Positions 15,959 through 23,335 of a DNA stretch of 34,530 nt are shown here, piece after piece. Below the pieces are notes generated by a model. The model saw only the letters and a list, made by a program, of their open reading frames with translations. It was not told the DNA's origin and did no database searches. The stretch's first letter is position 1; every line of letters starts with the position of its first letter. The DNA lies in the NCBI GenBank assembly GCA_903878265.1, contig CAIRHD010000016.1, positions 1 to 34,530 on the forward strand, in the 5' to 3' direction. The position numbers were made by a program, and so were the translations under genes. This DNA comes from an uncultured Bacteroidales bacterium (GTDB lineage: Bacteria > Bacteroidota > Bacteroidia > Bacteroidales > UBA4417).

Positions 15959-15999
15959 AAAAAAACCTGCCTAATGGTTTCATTAAGGCAGGTTTTTTT
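15959..15999. terminator. Bidirectional intrinsic terminator
   Basis: The stem aacctgcct/aggcaggtt encloses a further short pairing (aatg/catt) and a gttt loop, with one bulged base. A runs precede it and a seven-T run follows. It lies between the convergent porin gene and the 722-residue secreted protein gene and can serve both. Confidence 0.88.
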
Positions 16000-16017
16000 G
16001 TAGCAACAACAAGGGAA

Positions 16018-18186
16018 TTAATATATTATCCTTATTTCTTTGTAAAATTCTCTTGGAATATCCCTGAACATTTCAGAGGTTTCCTTTGGTTGTGTTTCCC
16101 TGATTTCGCTATCGGTCGATCTACGGATGGTGAATTTTCTTTCGATGGTTGTGGTAACCGGACGGTCGTAATTGCTTGTCATGGCAAAATTGCCTATGCC
16201 GCCGTTACTCATTTTACTCATTTTTTCCATGTCTTTATTCATGCCTGAAGGCCAATACTGTTGCATTTGTTTCATGCCCTGAGCCGTTTCATCTGGCATT
16301 GCTAATAAGCCTTCTTTAATAGTCGGCTCTATTTTCCGCACCATTTTATCGGTCAACGACAGTTGCTTTACGCCCTGCGCAATACTCAGCAAGTCGCCGA
16401 ATGTAAAGGGTTTAGCCCTGGTAGTGTCCAAATATTTGCCATCCATTTCTTTGTTCATTTTATCCGCTCCAGGGCCTAACGTGTTAGCTAAGTCTCCAAG
16501 CGATTTGAGCATATCTTTCGCTCCCGCATCTTCTATTCCCGACAAATCGAGGTCTTGCTTTTTGTAAGCCGACTTAAATAGCGGCCTAATCAAAAACTTA
16601 TCTGTCGAAACGTAAGCTTGTCCATCTCTTATCTGCTGCTCTGCCAGCACCGGCAAACTGCCGTAATGCAAGTTGTTTTTATCGAATTCCGTTTCCACTT
16701 CGGTTTTCCAGCCATCATCAGTAATCTGAGGCACCTGGCTCTTGAAACTTGTAACTTTGTTTGCCGATTCGACAGGATACTCATCTATTCCTTTTAGGAC
16801 GTTTTTCTCACCATTGTTGCCGATAAGTTCAGCCATCGAAATATGATAAACTATTTTGCTTGTAGTAGTGGTTTTTACCTGTCCTATCCCGCTGCCTCCG
16901 TAATCTCCTATGGATAGTTCATCCAAATCATCTGTGAGGGTTAAATTTGTTTCTATAGTAAAAAACAAATCCGGTGAACCGCCGATATTTTTGATATAGG
17001 TATAGTTGGCATCTTCCCCACGTTCGCGGCAATTGCAAACGGCTACCGTATCTTTTTTCGGTTGCCCGAAAACATATACATCGTAAACTCCGCTGGGAAC
17101 GTTCTCTTTAAAAATATATTCCCCGTTTGCAGGATTGGAAAAAACAAACATATCGTCAGGTTTTGCTTCAGGGATGCTCCAACCGCGAGGCTCCAGGATA
17201 ACTTTCTTTTTCGCCAATACCGGACGGTTGTTGGCATCCAAAACAATACCTTTCACTTTGTTGCCCGTACTGAATTTTGTATAAATGTTTTTACCCTTTA
17301 CATCATCAGCTTTGAGGTTGGCAGTCGGTACGGATACCCCGTTCACAATATGCAGGTCGTTCCAATCAGGGTTTGTTTTGGTAAGTTTTACAATAGCTTC
17401 CAGTTCCTTGTCTTTTTCCAGATTCTCGTAACGTTGCAGGCAACCGTGTAATTTAACTGAAGGATAATAATGACCTGGATCCCGTTTGTCGATTAAAAAT
17501 TGGGGGGATGAATAGGGTATGATGAATTTCCAATCCGTTTCAGGTTCTTTGTAACCCGAATTTGTACGGTCATCGCCTGGTCCCAACCGTCGGTAACGCA
17601 TTTTTGCTTTTGGTGATCCCTTGAAAGCTTCTAAATTCCATGGTTGTGTGGCATCATTGGCATCCACATAAAATATTGAACCCGATACAGATCCTTCATT
17701 GGGCAGGGAGGCGATAAAAACAGCGCCAACCTGTACTGTAATTTGTTGAAAACCGCTTGAAGTGCTGCCAATTTTCATGTTAAAATTATCGGAAAATATT
17801 TCATGTCCTGTTTGAGGGGCTTCCGGTGGTGCGAGTCCGGCATGGAGATAATAAATCCCTGCCTTGCCAGGCGCAACTTCCACCCGTGCTTCCATATCGA
17901 AAATGTCGAATTTCAATTTCTTTATAGCTTTCTCCTCTACTATTCCCCGCACTCTATCCCTGTCGAAAGTGAACATGTAAGCACCTCCACCGTTTTCATC
18001 AGTAAGGGACGTTTTTATAAGAAGTGAAAAACCATACGGGTCGCATCCATCAGACAGGTTGGCCACTGCAAGTTGAATAGCGATATCCACCTTGTTGTAG
18101 AATATTTCATATTTATCTATCGCATTTTGTGCATTAGATTCCAACATGCTGATTAGGAGCAAATAAGCTAATATTGTTTTCTTCAT
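16018..18186 (-). CDS. Large secreted protein of unknown function with a carboxypeptidase-regulatory-like segment
   Basis: I do not recognise this 722-residue protein as a whole. It starts with a signal peptide (MKKTILAYLLLISMLESNAQ). The N-terminal 200 residues are strand-rich (AYMFTFDRDRVRG, ARVEVAPGKAGIYYLHAG). A segment around residues 305-385 (VKGIVLDANNRPV then PANGEYIFKENVPSGVYDVYVFG) resembles a carboxypeptidase-regulatory-like Ig domain, which often carries surface binding modules. The C-terminal third is richer in helices and methionine (MPDETAQGMKQMQQYWPSGMNKDMEKMSKMSNGG) and ends without a T9SS sorting domain. It lies 64 nt after the lipoprotein gene on the same strand and may be the last gene of the OmpA-lipoprotein unit. 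It is likely periplasmic or attached to the envelope. Confidence 0.7.
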   Translation of the reverse strand: MKKTILAYLLLISMLESNAQNAIDKYEIFYNKVDIAIQLAVANLSDGCDPYGFSLLIKTSLTDENGGGAYMFTFDRDRVRGIVEEKAIKKLKFDIFDMEARVEVAPGKAGIYYLHAGLAPPEAPQTGHEIFSDNFNMKIGSTSSGFQQITVQVGAVFIASLPNEGSVSGSIFYVDANDATQPWNLEAFKGSPKAKMRYRRLGPGDDRTNSGYKEPETDWKFIIPYSSPQFLIDKRDPGHYYPSVKLHGCLQRYENLEKDKELEAIVKLTKTNPDWNDLHIVNGVSVPTANLKADDVKGKNIYTKFSTGNKVKGIVLDANNRPVLAKKKVILEPRGWSIPEAKPDDMFVFSNPANGEYIFKENVPSGVYDVYVFGQPKKDTVAVCNCRERGEDANYTYIKNIGGSPDLFFTIETNLTLTDDLDELSIGDYGGSGIGQVKTTTTSKIVYHISMAELIGNNGEKNVLKGIDEYPVESANKVTSFKSQVPQITDDGWKTEVETEFDKNNLHYGSLPVLAEQQIRDGQAYVSTDKFLIRPLFKSAYKKQDLDLSGIEDAGAKDMLKSLGDLANTLGPGADKMNKEMDGKYLDTTRAKPFTFGDLLSIAQGVKQLSLTDKMVRKIEPTIKEGLLAMPDETAQGMKQMQQYWPSGMNKDMEKMSKMSNGGIGNFAMTSNYDRPVTTTIERKFTIRRSTDSEIRETQPKETSEMFRDIPREFYKEIRIIY

Positions 18187-18250
18187 TTTCTCAAATAAGG
18201 GAAATTGTATTAAAAGGAATTAACGTGAATTATGGTATAGGCATAAAACA

Positions 18251-18937
18251 TTATTGAGGCATTGCAGGCATTTCCGACATTGTAATTCCTGTTGGAACTT
18301 CGAATTTTGAAGCTGGAATTGAAACGTTTTCCTCAAATTTGGTTGCTTCCATTGTGTAGGCTTTATTGCTCATTTTGAGCGGAATTCCTTTGTAATACCA
18401 CATTTTGGTTGCCAACATCTTGCCATCGTCAGATTTTTCCGATATTTCGACTACAATGCAATCCTTGCCCAAAAAGGTTTCGTTTGCCAATATTTTGCCA
18501 CCTTCTTTCTCGATCATTTGCCTGAAAGTTACTTCATCATCGCTCTTTATCATATCGGTAGGGCTATCATCTGCTTCGCCACTTTTGCTTTTATATCCCG
18601 TTTTAGCATCTAAATCAATCATATACGACCATTCGCCATCATCAATCATAAGAGATTTGGAATTTTGTTTGGTTCCCATCATTTCGGTCTCACTCGCCGA
18701 TTCCATGGCAAACTTATCCTTGCTGCTATCAATCCACTGGGTCATGGTGGTAGTGCTCTTCATTTGTGGCATATCCATAACTGTTTTGTATTCAATTATG
18801 TATGATTTCATTGAAGCCATGTCTCCGGCAATATCCTTCATTTTGTCATCGGCATTCGTAGTGGTGCTGCTGCTGTTGCAGGACGCGAACATGGTAACAG
18901 CCAATATAGCCAGTGTTAAAAATCTTAATTTTTTCAT
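18251..18937 (-). CDS. Lipoprotein, DUF4412-like
   Basis: The 228-residue protein begins with a lipoprotein signal peptide whose lipobox ends FASC, with the lipidated cysteine at position 20, followed by a serine/threonine-rich spacer. The body has the strand order of LolA/LolB-like or DUF4412 proteins: YIIEYKTVMDMPQMKSTTTMTQWID, SKSLMIDDGEWSYMIDLDAKTG, CIVVEISEKSDDGKMLATKMWYYKGIPLKM. This fold binds lipid in some relatives, but no ligand can be assigned here. It ends in a methionine/proline-rich tail (TMSEMPAMPQ). It lies 32 nt after the OmpA-family gene and is probably co-transcribed with it. It should be anchored to the outer or inner membrane facing the periplasm. Confidence 0.75.
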   Translation of the reverse strand: MKKLRFLTLAILAVTMFASCNSSSTTTNADDKMKDIAGDMASMKSYIIEYKTVMDMPQMKSTTTMTQWIDSSKDKFAMESASETEMMGTKQNSKSLMIDDGEWSYMIDLDAKTGYKSKSGEADDSPTDMIKSDDEVTFRQMIEKEGGKILANETFLGKDCIVVEISEKSDDGKMLATKMWYYKGIPLKMSNKAYTMEATKFEENVSIPASKFEVPTGITMSEMPAMPQ

Positions 18938-18969
18938 GAGGTGTGGTTTTGGGGATTATTGATTGAAAT

Positions 18970-20286
18970 TTAGAACTTTACAAATTCAACTCTTCGGTTT
19001 TGAGCTTTTCCTTCGGGCGTTTCGTTTTCGGTCATCGGTCTTTTCTCGCCGTATCCTTTGCTTGTGAGGCGCACTTTATCGATACCCAGTTTAACCATTT
19101 GATCCATAACTGCTTTCGACCTTGTTTCCGAGAGTTTCTGGTTTGCGGCTTCCTCTCCATCACTGTCGGTATGGCCTTCCACCGAGAATTTCAATTCCGG
19201 ATGATCAGCCATCATTTTTACCACATAGTTGATGGTCCCCATGCTTTCGGGTTTGATGGTGGCTTTGTTTACATCGAATTTAATACCTGTGGTTACAAAT
19301 TTGCCATCAACCAAAAATTTGTCGTAAAGTGGCACTGCACCTTTGGCTATCCTAACATTTTTAATAAATGGATTGCTTCCCGAACCACTTACATTGCCAG
19401 CCGAAAGCATTACGCCTGTTGGATTAAACTCGATGTTTGGGATATTCATTAGCCGAGTATCGTCGAGATAGCCTTTCAACGCACGTTTGTTAAACGAAAT
19501 TGCTACATGACGCCATCCGGCTATGGGTTTCTGCTCACTCTGTCCGGGATAGTAATCACCCACATGGTCGTATGTTACCCTGTTAAAGTCAACCCTGATA
19601 GGTTTGCTGGGCGACATAATTTTCATTTGGTTTTTGGAATCGTACAAAAACAAATAATACGTTTTATTATCTGCCTTTTTATCATAAAAATAACAATCGA
19701 ACTCAACGGTAAACTCGTCGGGAAGATAATCGGCAGTACGGTTTTTCAGGAAAGGCATGATAGCCTCCGGAGTATTTGGATTGGTTTTGCGAAAATAGAC
19801 AACCATATCTTCACCAAATTGAGCCATTTCGACCGTGCCTTTTGTGATATCCCAACGTGAAGGGAATTCTCCATTTTGCTCGCCGCGGAAATCGTCCTCA
19901 AAAATAATTTCGGTACCAGGAACGAAATCGTATTTCGACCATTGCAATGCAGGTGAAGGCTTTACCGAATCTTGCTTTACAATTGCTTCGGTTTTGCCTT
20001 TCGTTTTCGCATCGACGGAAGTGCTTTTCTCCTTTGTTTTTGTTTCTCCATCGGTTTTTGCACTTTTCGATTTTGTATCATCGCCTTTTACGGCACCGCT
20101 TACACCTTCTTCAACAGCATCTAGGCTCTTGTCCACACCTTTGTCAATCTTGTTGCCTATCCGGTTTTCAATGTTTTTTTCAGCTTTTTTCTGGCTGTTT
20201 TTCAGCACTTTGTTTACATCGATCTGTGCATTGGTGGCAATGCTTATAGCCACAAACAGAATTATAACACTTAATATTTGTTTCAT
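18970..20286 (-). CDS. OmpA-family protein with a LamG-like middle domain
   Basis: The 438-residue protein has four parts. First is a signal peptide (MKQILSVIILFVAISIATNAQ). Next is a highly charged low-complexity region (about 22-110, rich in K, T, D and E). A LamG/concanavalin-like beta domain follows (about 120-325, including IFEDDFRGEQNGEFPSRWD and GWRHVAISFNKRALKGYLDD). Last is an OmpA/MotB-type peptidoglycan-binding domain (about 337-438). The OmpA domain shows FDVNKATIKPES, VEGHTDSDG at 369-377, and NRRVEFV at the end, the standard peptidoglycan-binding pattern. It should link the cell wall to an outer-membrane or surface partner. It is the first gene of a likely unit with the lipoprotein and the 722-residue protein; a TACTTTTG -7 element lies upstream. 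Confidence 0.85.
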   Translation of the reverse strand: MKQILSVIILFVAISIATNAQIDVNKVLKNSQKKAEKNIENRIGNKIDKGVDKSLDAVEEGVSGAVKGDDTKSKSAKTDGETKTKEKSTSVDAKTKGKTEAIVKQDSVKPSPALQWSKYDFVPGTEIIFEDDFRGEQNGEFPSRWDITKGTVEMAQFGEDMVVYFRKTNPNTPEAIMPFLKNRTADYLPDEFTVEFDCYFYDKKADNKTYYLFLYDSKNQMKIMSPSKPIRVDFNRVTYDHVGDYYPGQSEQKPIAGWRHVAISFNKRALKGYLDDTRLMNIPNIEFNPTGVMLSAGNVSGSGSNPFIKNVRIAKGAVPLYDKFLVDGKFVTTGIKFDVNKATIKPESMGTINYVVKMMADHPELKFSVEGHTDSDGEEAANQKLSETRSKAVMDQMVKLGIDKVRLTSKGYGEKRPMTENETPEGKAQNRRVEFVKF

Positions 20287-20360
20287 TTATCTATATGGAT
20301 TTGGTTAGTATTCAAGAAAGTAAATGCTTTAAGCAAGATTAGCCATAAATTTTAGTGGTG

Positions 20361-20368
20361 CAAAAGTA
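20361..20368 (-). promoter_or_regulatory. -7 element of the OmpA-lipoprotein-secreted protein unit
   Basis: On the minus strand TACTTTTG matches TAnnTTTG exactly, 75 nt before the OmpA-family start codon. The -33 position reads T-rich without a full TTTG. Confidence 0.45.
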
Positions 20369-20532
20369 TAGATTATATATGAATAAAAAATACATGTTAA
20401 AATGCCGATATGAATATTTGAAACCATCTCATTTAGAGGAAAATCGTAAATAGAACCAGTGAAAATACATACAATAACCCGATAGGAATTAATGCGCTAG
20501 TATTGAAAATGTCCATTCCGATAAAGCTCTAC

Positions 20533-21516
20533 TTAAAACAGACCATTTACAAATTCGTCGATGGTGATTTTTGAAAAATAGTCACTTATTTCGAATGTTG
20601 AAAGTGCCTGTCGGATTGCATCTTCCTTGTGAGGGATGTTTATTAGTGCAGCTTCAATTTCCTGTTGGTCGGAATGTGAAAAATAATCGCCAAAAATTCG
20701 GGTTTGCAATATTGTCCCATTATTTACGTCCAAACAAAATTCTAATGTACCGCTCTTTTCGGTCCGAATAACCTTTTGGAAATTATAGGAAGGCGAATTG
20801 CCAAAATTCCAATCCCAATTGCCATATTTCGATTTCACCAATTCCTCAATTTTCAGGTGGTCCTTTTCTGAAAGTTCATAAATATTTGCTTCTGGATATA
20901 TTACTACGATATGATTTTGAATAAGTTGTGAAAATTCGACCACATCCATTGGCTTCGTTAAATGTTCGCTGATGTTGGTTACGCGGCTGCGAACGGATTT
21001 TACTGCTTTATCGTTAAATTTTGCCGGATTCACTTTTAATGCCTGGCCAAGATCGGCCATTGTTGCCGAAAACAGAAGCGTGCCATGATGAAGGACACGG
21101 TTTTTCCAAACCGTTTCGGCATTTCCCGAGAACTTTCTGCCTCCAATGGTCAAGTCGTTCCTGCCTTCGAAACGGGCATCGATGCCAAGTTTTTGCAGCA
21201 CTTCCAAAATCGGTTCGGTGTATTTGCGAAAATCGTTCAGCGTATGATCCTTATCGGTTTGTATAAAAGTAAAGTTGAGGTTACCCAAATCATGGAATAC
21301 AGCACCTCCGCCGGTAAGCCTGCGTACAACGCTGATATTGTTTTCTTTAACATATTCGATATTGATTTCCGATAGTGTATTCTGGTGTTTGCCAACAATT
21401 ATTGAAGGCTCGTTTCGCCACAGCATAAAAATGTCCTCCTTAAATTCTTTGAGAAAATATTCTTCAGCAGCAAGGTTGAAATATGGGTTTGTGTTGTGTC
21501 GTTTTACGATTAGCAT
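20533..21516 (-). CDS. lplA: Lipoate-protein ligase
   Basis: The 327-residue protein has the size and motifs of LplA-type ligases, which activate free lipoate with ATP and attach it to lysines of lipoyl domains in 2-oxoacid dehydrogenases and the glycine cleavage system. The N-terminus contains NPYFNLAAEEYFL and LWRNEPSIIVGKHQN. The signature loop RRLTGGGAVFHD is at 65-76. GGRKFSGNAE (125-134) carries the lysine that contacts the adenylate, and LHHGTLLFS follows. The C-terminal accessory domain (from about 245) is present, so this is a complete ligase and not an octanoyltransferase. A TAATTTTG -7 element lies at 21533-21540, just upstream. The gene appears to be a single unit. Confidence 0.92.
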   Translation of the reverse strand: MLIVKRHNTNPYFNLAAEEYFLKEFKEDIFMLWRNEPSIIVGKHQNTLSEINIEYVKENNISVVRRLTGGGAVFHDLGNLNFTFIQTDKDHTLNDFRKYTEPILEVLQKLGIDARFEGRNDLTIGGRKFSGNAETVWKNRVLHHGTLLFSATMADLGQALKVNPAKFNDKAVKSVRSRVTNISEHLTKPMDVVEFSQLIQNHIVVIYPEANIYELSEKDHLKIEELVKSKYGNWDWNFGNSPSYNFQKVIRTEKSGTLEFCLDVNNGTILQTRIFGDYFSHSDQQEIEAALINIPHKEDAIRQALSTFEISDYFSKITIDEFVNGLF

Positions 21517-21532
21517 GTGTTGGATTTTTGGC

Positions 21533-21540
21533 CAAAATTA
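21533..21540 (-). promoter_or_regulatory. -7 element of lplA
   Basis: The minus-strand octamer TAATTTTG fits TAnnTTTG and ends 17 nt before the start codon, so the leader would be very short. No TTTG is found at -33. Confidence 0.4.
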
Positions 21541-21747
21541 GTGTTTAATGGCGATTGCCGGAAGTTTTCCTGAAAAAGGGAGTCCCCAAACCTTCAAAAA
21601 CCATTGATCAATTTATATATAGTATTTTGATTCAATACATTAGCAAATATTTTGAGATTGCCCCAAAACATCTACTATTGTAGTATTTTTACACTTTATT
21701 TCTACAAGATTCAAAATCAAAATCACTAACCCCTAAACCCTAAAAAT

Positions 21748-22644
21748 ATGTTTTTAAGCATCCTTGGACTATTAGTAATTGTTATTGGTTTTGTGTTAGC
21801 CCGCACAGAATCGCCGTTTAAACCATTCACTGGAATCATCAGGATTGTCGGTTTTCTGATGGTGTTGGTTGGGGCTGGCTTATCGGCAGTAAAGCAAATT
21901 GAACCCGGCTATGTCGGCGTTCAGAAACTCTTTGGAAAAGTGAACAACAACACGCTCGAAAGTGGGCTAAACCTGATAAACCCATTGGTGGAAGTGGTAA
22001 CTTTCGATATCCGCACCCAAAATTATACCATGTCGGGCGTACACGACGAAGGCGATAAATCGGGCGATGATGCCATTAGGGTCCTTTCCGCCGATGGCCT
22101 CGAAGTTATCGTTGACCTCACGGTTTTATACAAAGTTGTGCCGACAGAAGCACCCCGTATTTTGAAAGAAATCGGGACCGATTACAGGAATACGATTGTC
22201 CGGCCGATTTGCAGGACTAAAATAAGGGACAACGCTGTTTATTATGATGCTGTGGCATTGTATTCAACCAAGCGCGACGAATTCCAAGGACGTATTTTTA
22301 GTACGATCGAAAGCGATTTTAAAAGCCGTGGATTGATCCTTGAGCAACTTTTAGTTCGTAATATAACGTTGCCGGCATCGGTAAAAACCACCATCGAATC
22401 AAAAATCAATGCCGAGCAGGATGCACAGAAAATGACTTTCGTATTGCAAAAGGAAAAACAAGAAGCCGAACGCAAGCGCGTAGAAGCGCAAGGAATTGCC
22501 GATTATCAGAAAATTCTTAGCACCGGCCTCAGCGACAAGCAGTTGCAATACGAAATGATAAAAGCAATTGCCACTTCGCCTAATGCCAAGTTGATAATAA
22601 TGGATAGCAAAAAAAGTGCGCCGTTTATTATTGATACGAAGTAA
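21748..22644 (+). CDS. Prohibitin/SPFH (band 7) family membrane protein
   Basis: The 298-residue protein has two N-terminal hydrophobic segments (about 2-17 and 29-47). An SPFH domain follows (about 50-215), beginning EPGYVGVQKLFGKVNNNTLESGLNLINPLVEVVTFDIRTQ, with DLTVLYKVVPTEAPRIL and RGLILEQLLVRNITLP. A coiled coil (about 215-260) contains AEQDAQKMTFVLQKEKQEAERKRVEAQG, and the end reads SPNAKLIIMDSKKSAPFIID. This is the prohibitin-type order of domains. Such proteins form large rings in the membrane and protect or regulate other membrane proteins, often with FtsH. No NfeD partner is adjacent. It stands alone and ends at an unusually strong terminator. Confidence 0.9.
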   Translation: MFLSILGLLVIVIGFVLARTESPFKPFTGIIRIVGFLMVLVGAGLSAVKQIEPGYVGVQKLFGKVNNNTLESGLNLINPLVEVVTFDIRTQNYTMSGVHDEGDKSGDDAIRVLSADGLEVIVDLTVLYKVVPTEAPRILKEIGTDYRNTIVRPICRTKIRDNAVYYDAVALYSTKRDEFQGRIFSTIESDFKSRGLILEQLLVRNITLPASVKTTIESKINAEQDAQKMTFVLQKEKQEAERKRVEAQGIADYQKILSTGLSDKQLQYEMIKAIATSPNAKLIIMDSKKSAPFIIDTK

Positions 22645-23325
22645 AGGGGTTGCTATCAGATGACAACAGAAAAGAGAAAAGCCCTGCGAAAACAGGGCTT
22701 TTCTCTTTTGGAAAATCAATACATGTACATCAATTCACCATTTTATTTTCAACAATTGTCCAATGCCTTCCAATGGAATTCGGTCATGTCTTTCATGTTG
22801 GTTTTCGAAAATTGTATGTTGGTGTGCAGATAATAAAAAACTTGGGGATATATCATCAATACCGGTCACACTTTACCGCTTAATCCTGATTTTTGACTGT
22901 GGGGTTTAATACACCACCCATATAAATGTAATTGAATTTACTACAAAGATGAATAAAAAGAATAAACGAAGCTCGGTGCCGCAACTACCGAAGTGATATC
23001 TATGTTTTTAATTGCTTCATTTTAAGTATTTTACCAGATATTGTTGTCCTAATTGTTGTTTTTCTGTTTTGTGGGTTTATGAAGGTGGGGATAGAAAAAG
23101 ATCCTGAGAAAATGTATGAAAGTGTTAGTGTAAAGTTTAATAGCATCAAAAATGATGTTGAGAAATGTTGTTAAGAAATGTTGTTAAGAAACGATTTTTT
23201 GCATTGTTGGATTTTCATGAAAAGTCCAGCAAACGACACCAAAAAATAGACTAATGGGTTTTAATTCTTAGGGATTGACTTGGGGTATGAGTTGAAATAG
23301 TTGTGAAAAAACCACAGCAATTACA
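22645..23325. other. 681-bp gene-poor region between convergent units
   Basis: Apart from the prohibitin terminator (22671-22712) the stretch has no convincing gene. It contains short frames (for example 22949-22996 and 23079-23174) that do not join into a protein, and a 13-bp tandem duplication agaaatgttgtta at 23161-23173 and 23174-23186. A minus-strand hairpin next to the end of the glycosylation operon lies at its right edge. Confidence 0.55.
22671..22712 (+). terminator. Strong intrinsic terminator after the prohibitin gene
   Basis: A perfect 16-bp stem (aaagagaaaagccctg/cagggcttttctcttt) with a 6-nt loop (cgaaaa) starts 26 nt after the stop codon and is followed by T residues. The lower part of the stem is A/T-rich and supplies the U tract for either direction. 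Confidence 0.92.
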
Positions 23326-23335
23326 TCAGCTGGTT
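23305..23335 (-). terminator. Probable terminator of the glycosylation operon
   Basis: Read on the minus strand, aaccagc and gctgtggtt can pair (with a small bulge) around a 10-nt loop and are followed by a run of six T. The hairpin overlaps the stop codon of the last gene (23326-23328), so it is a weak but well placed candidate. Confidence 0.4.

Noticed and set aside
23079-23174. 31-codon ORF starting MKVGIEKDPEKMYES
   Set aside because: No ribosome-binding site or promoter seen, no family recognised, and the open frame upstream lacks a start; too weak to call.
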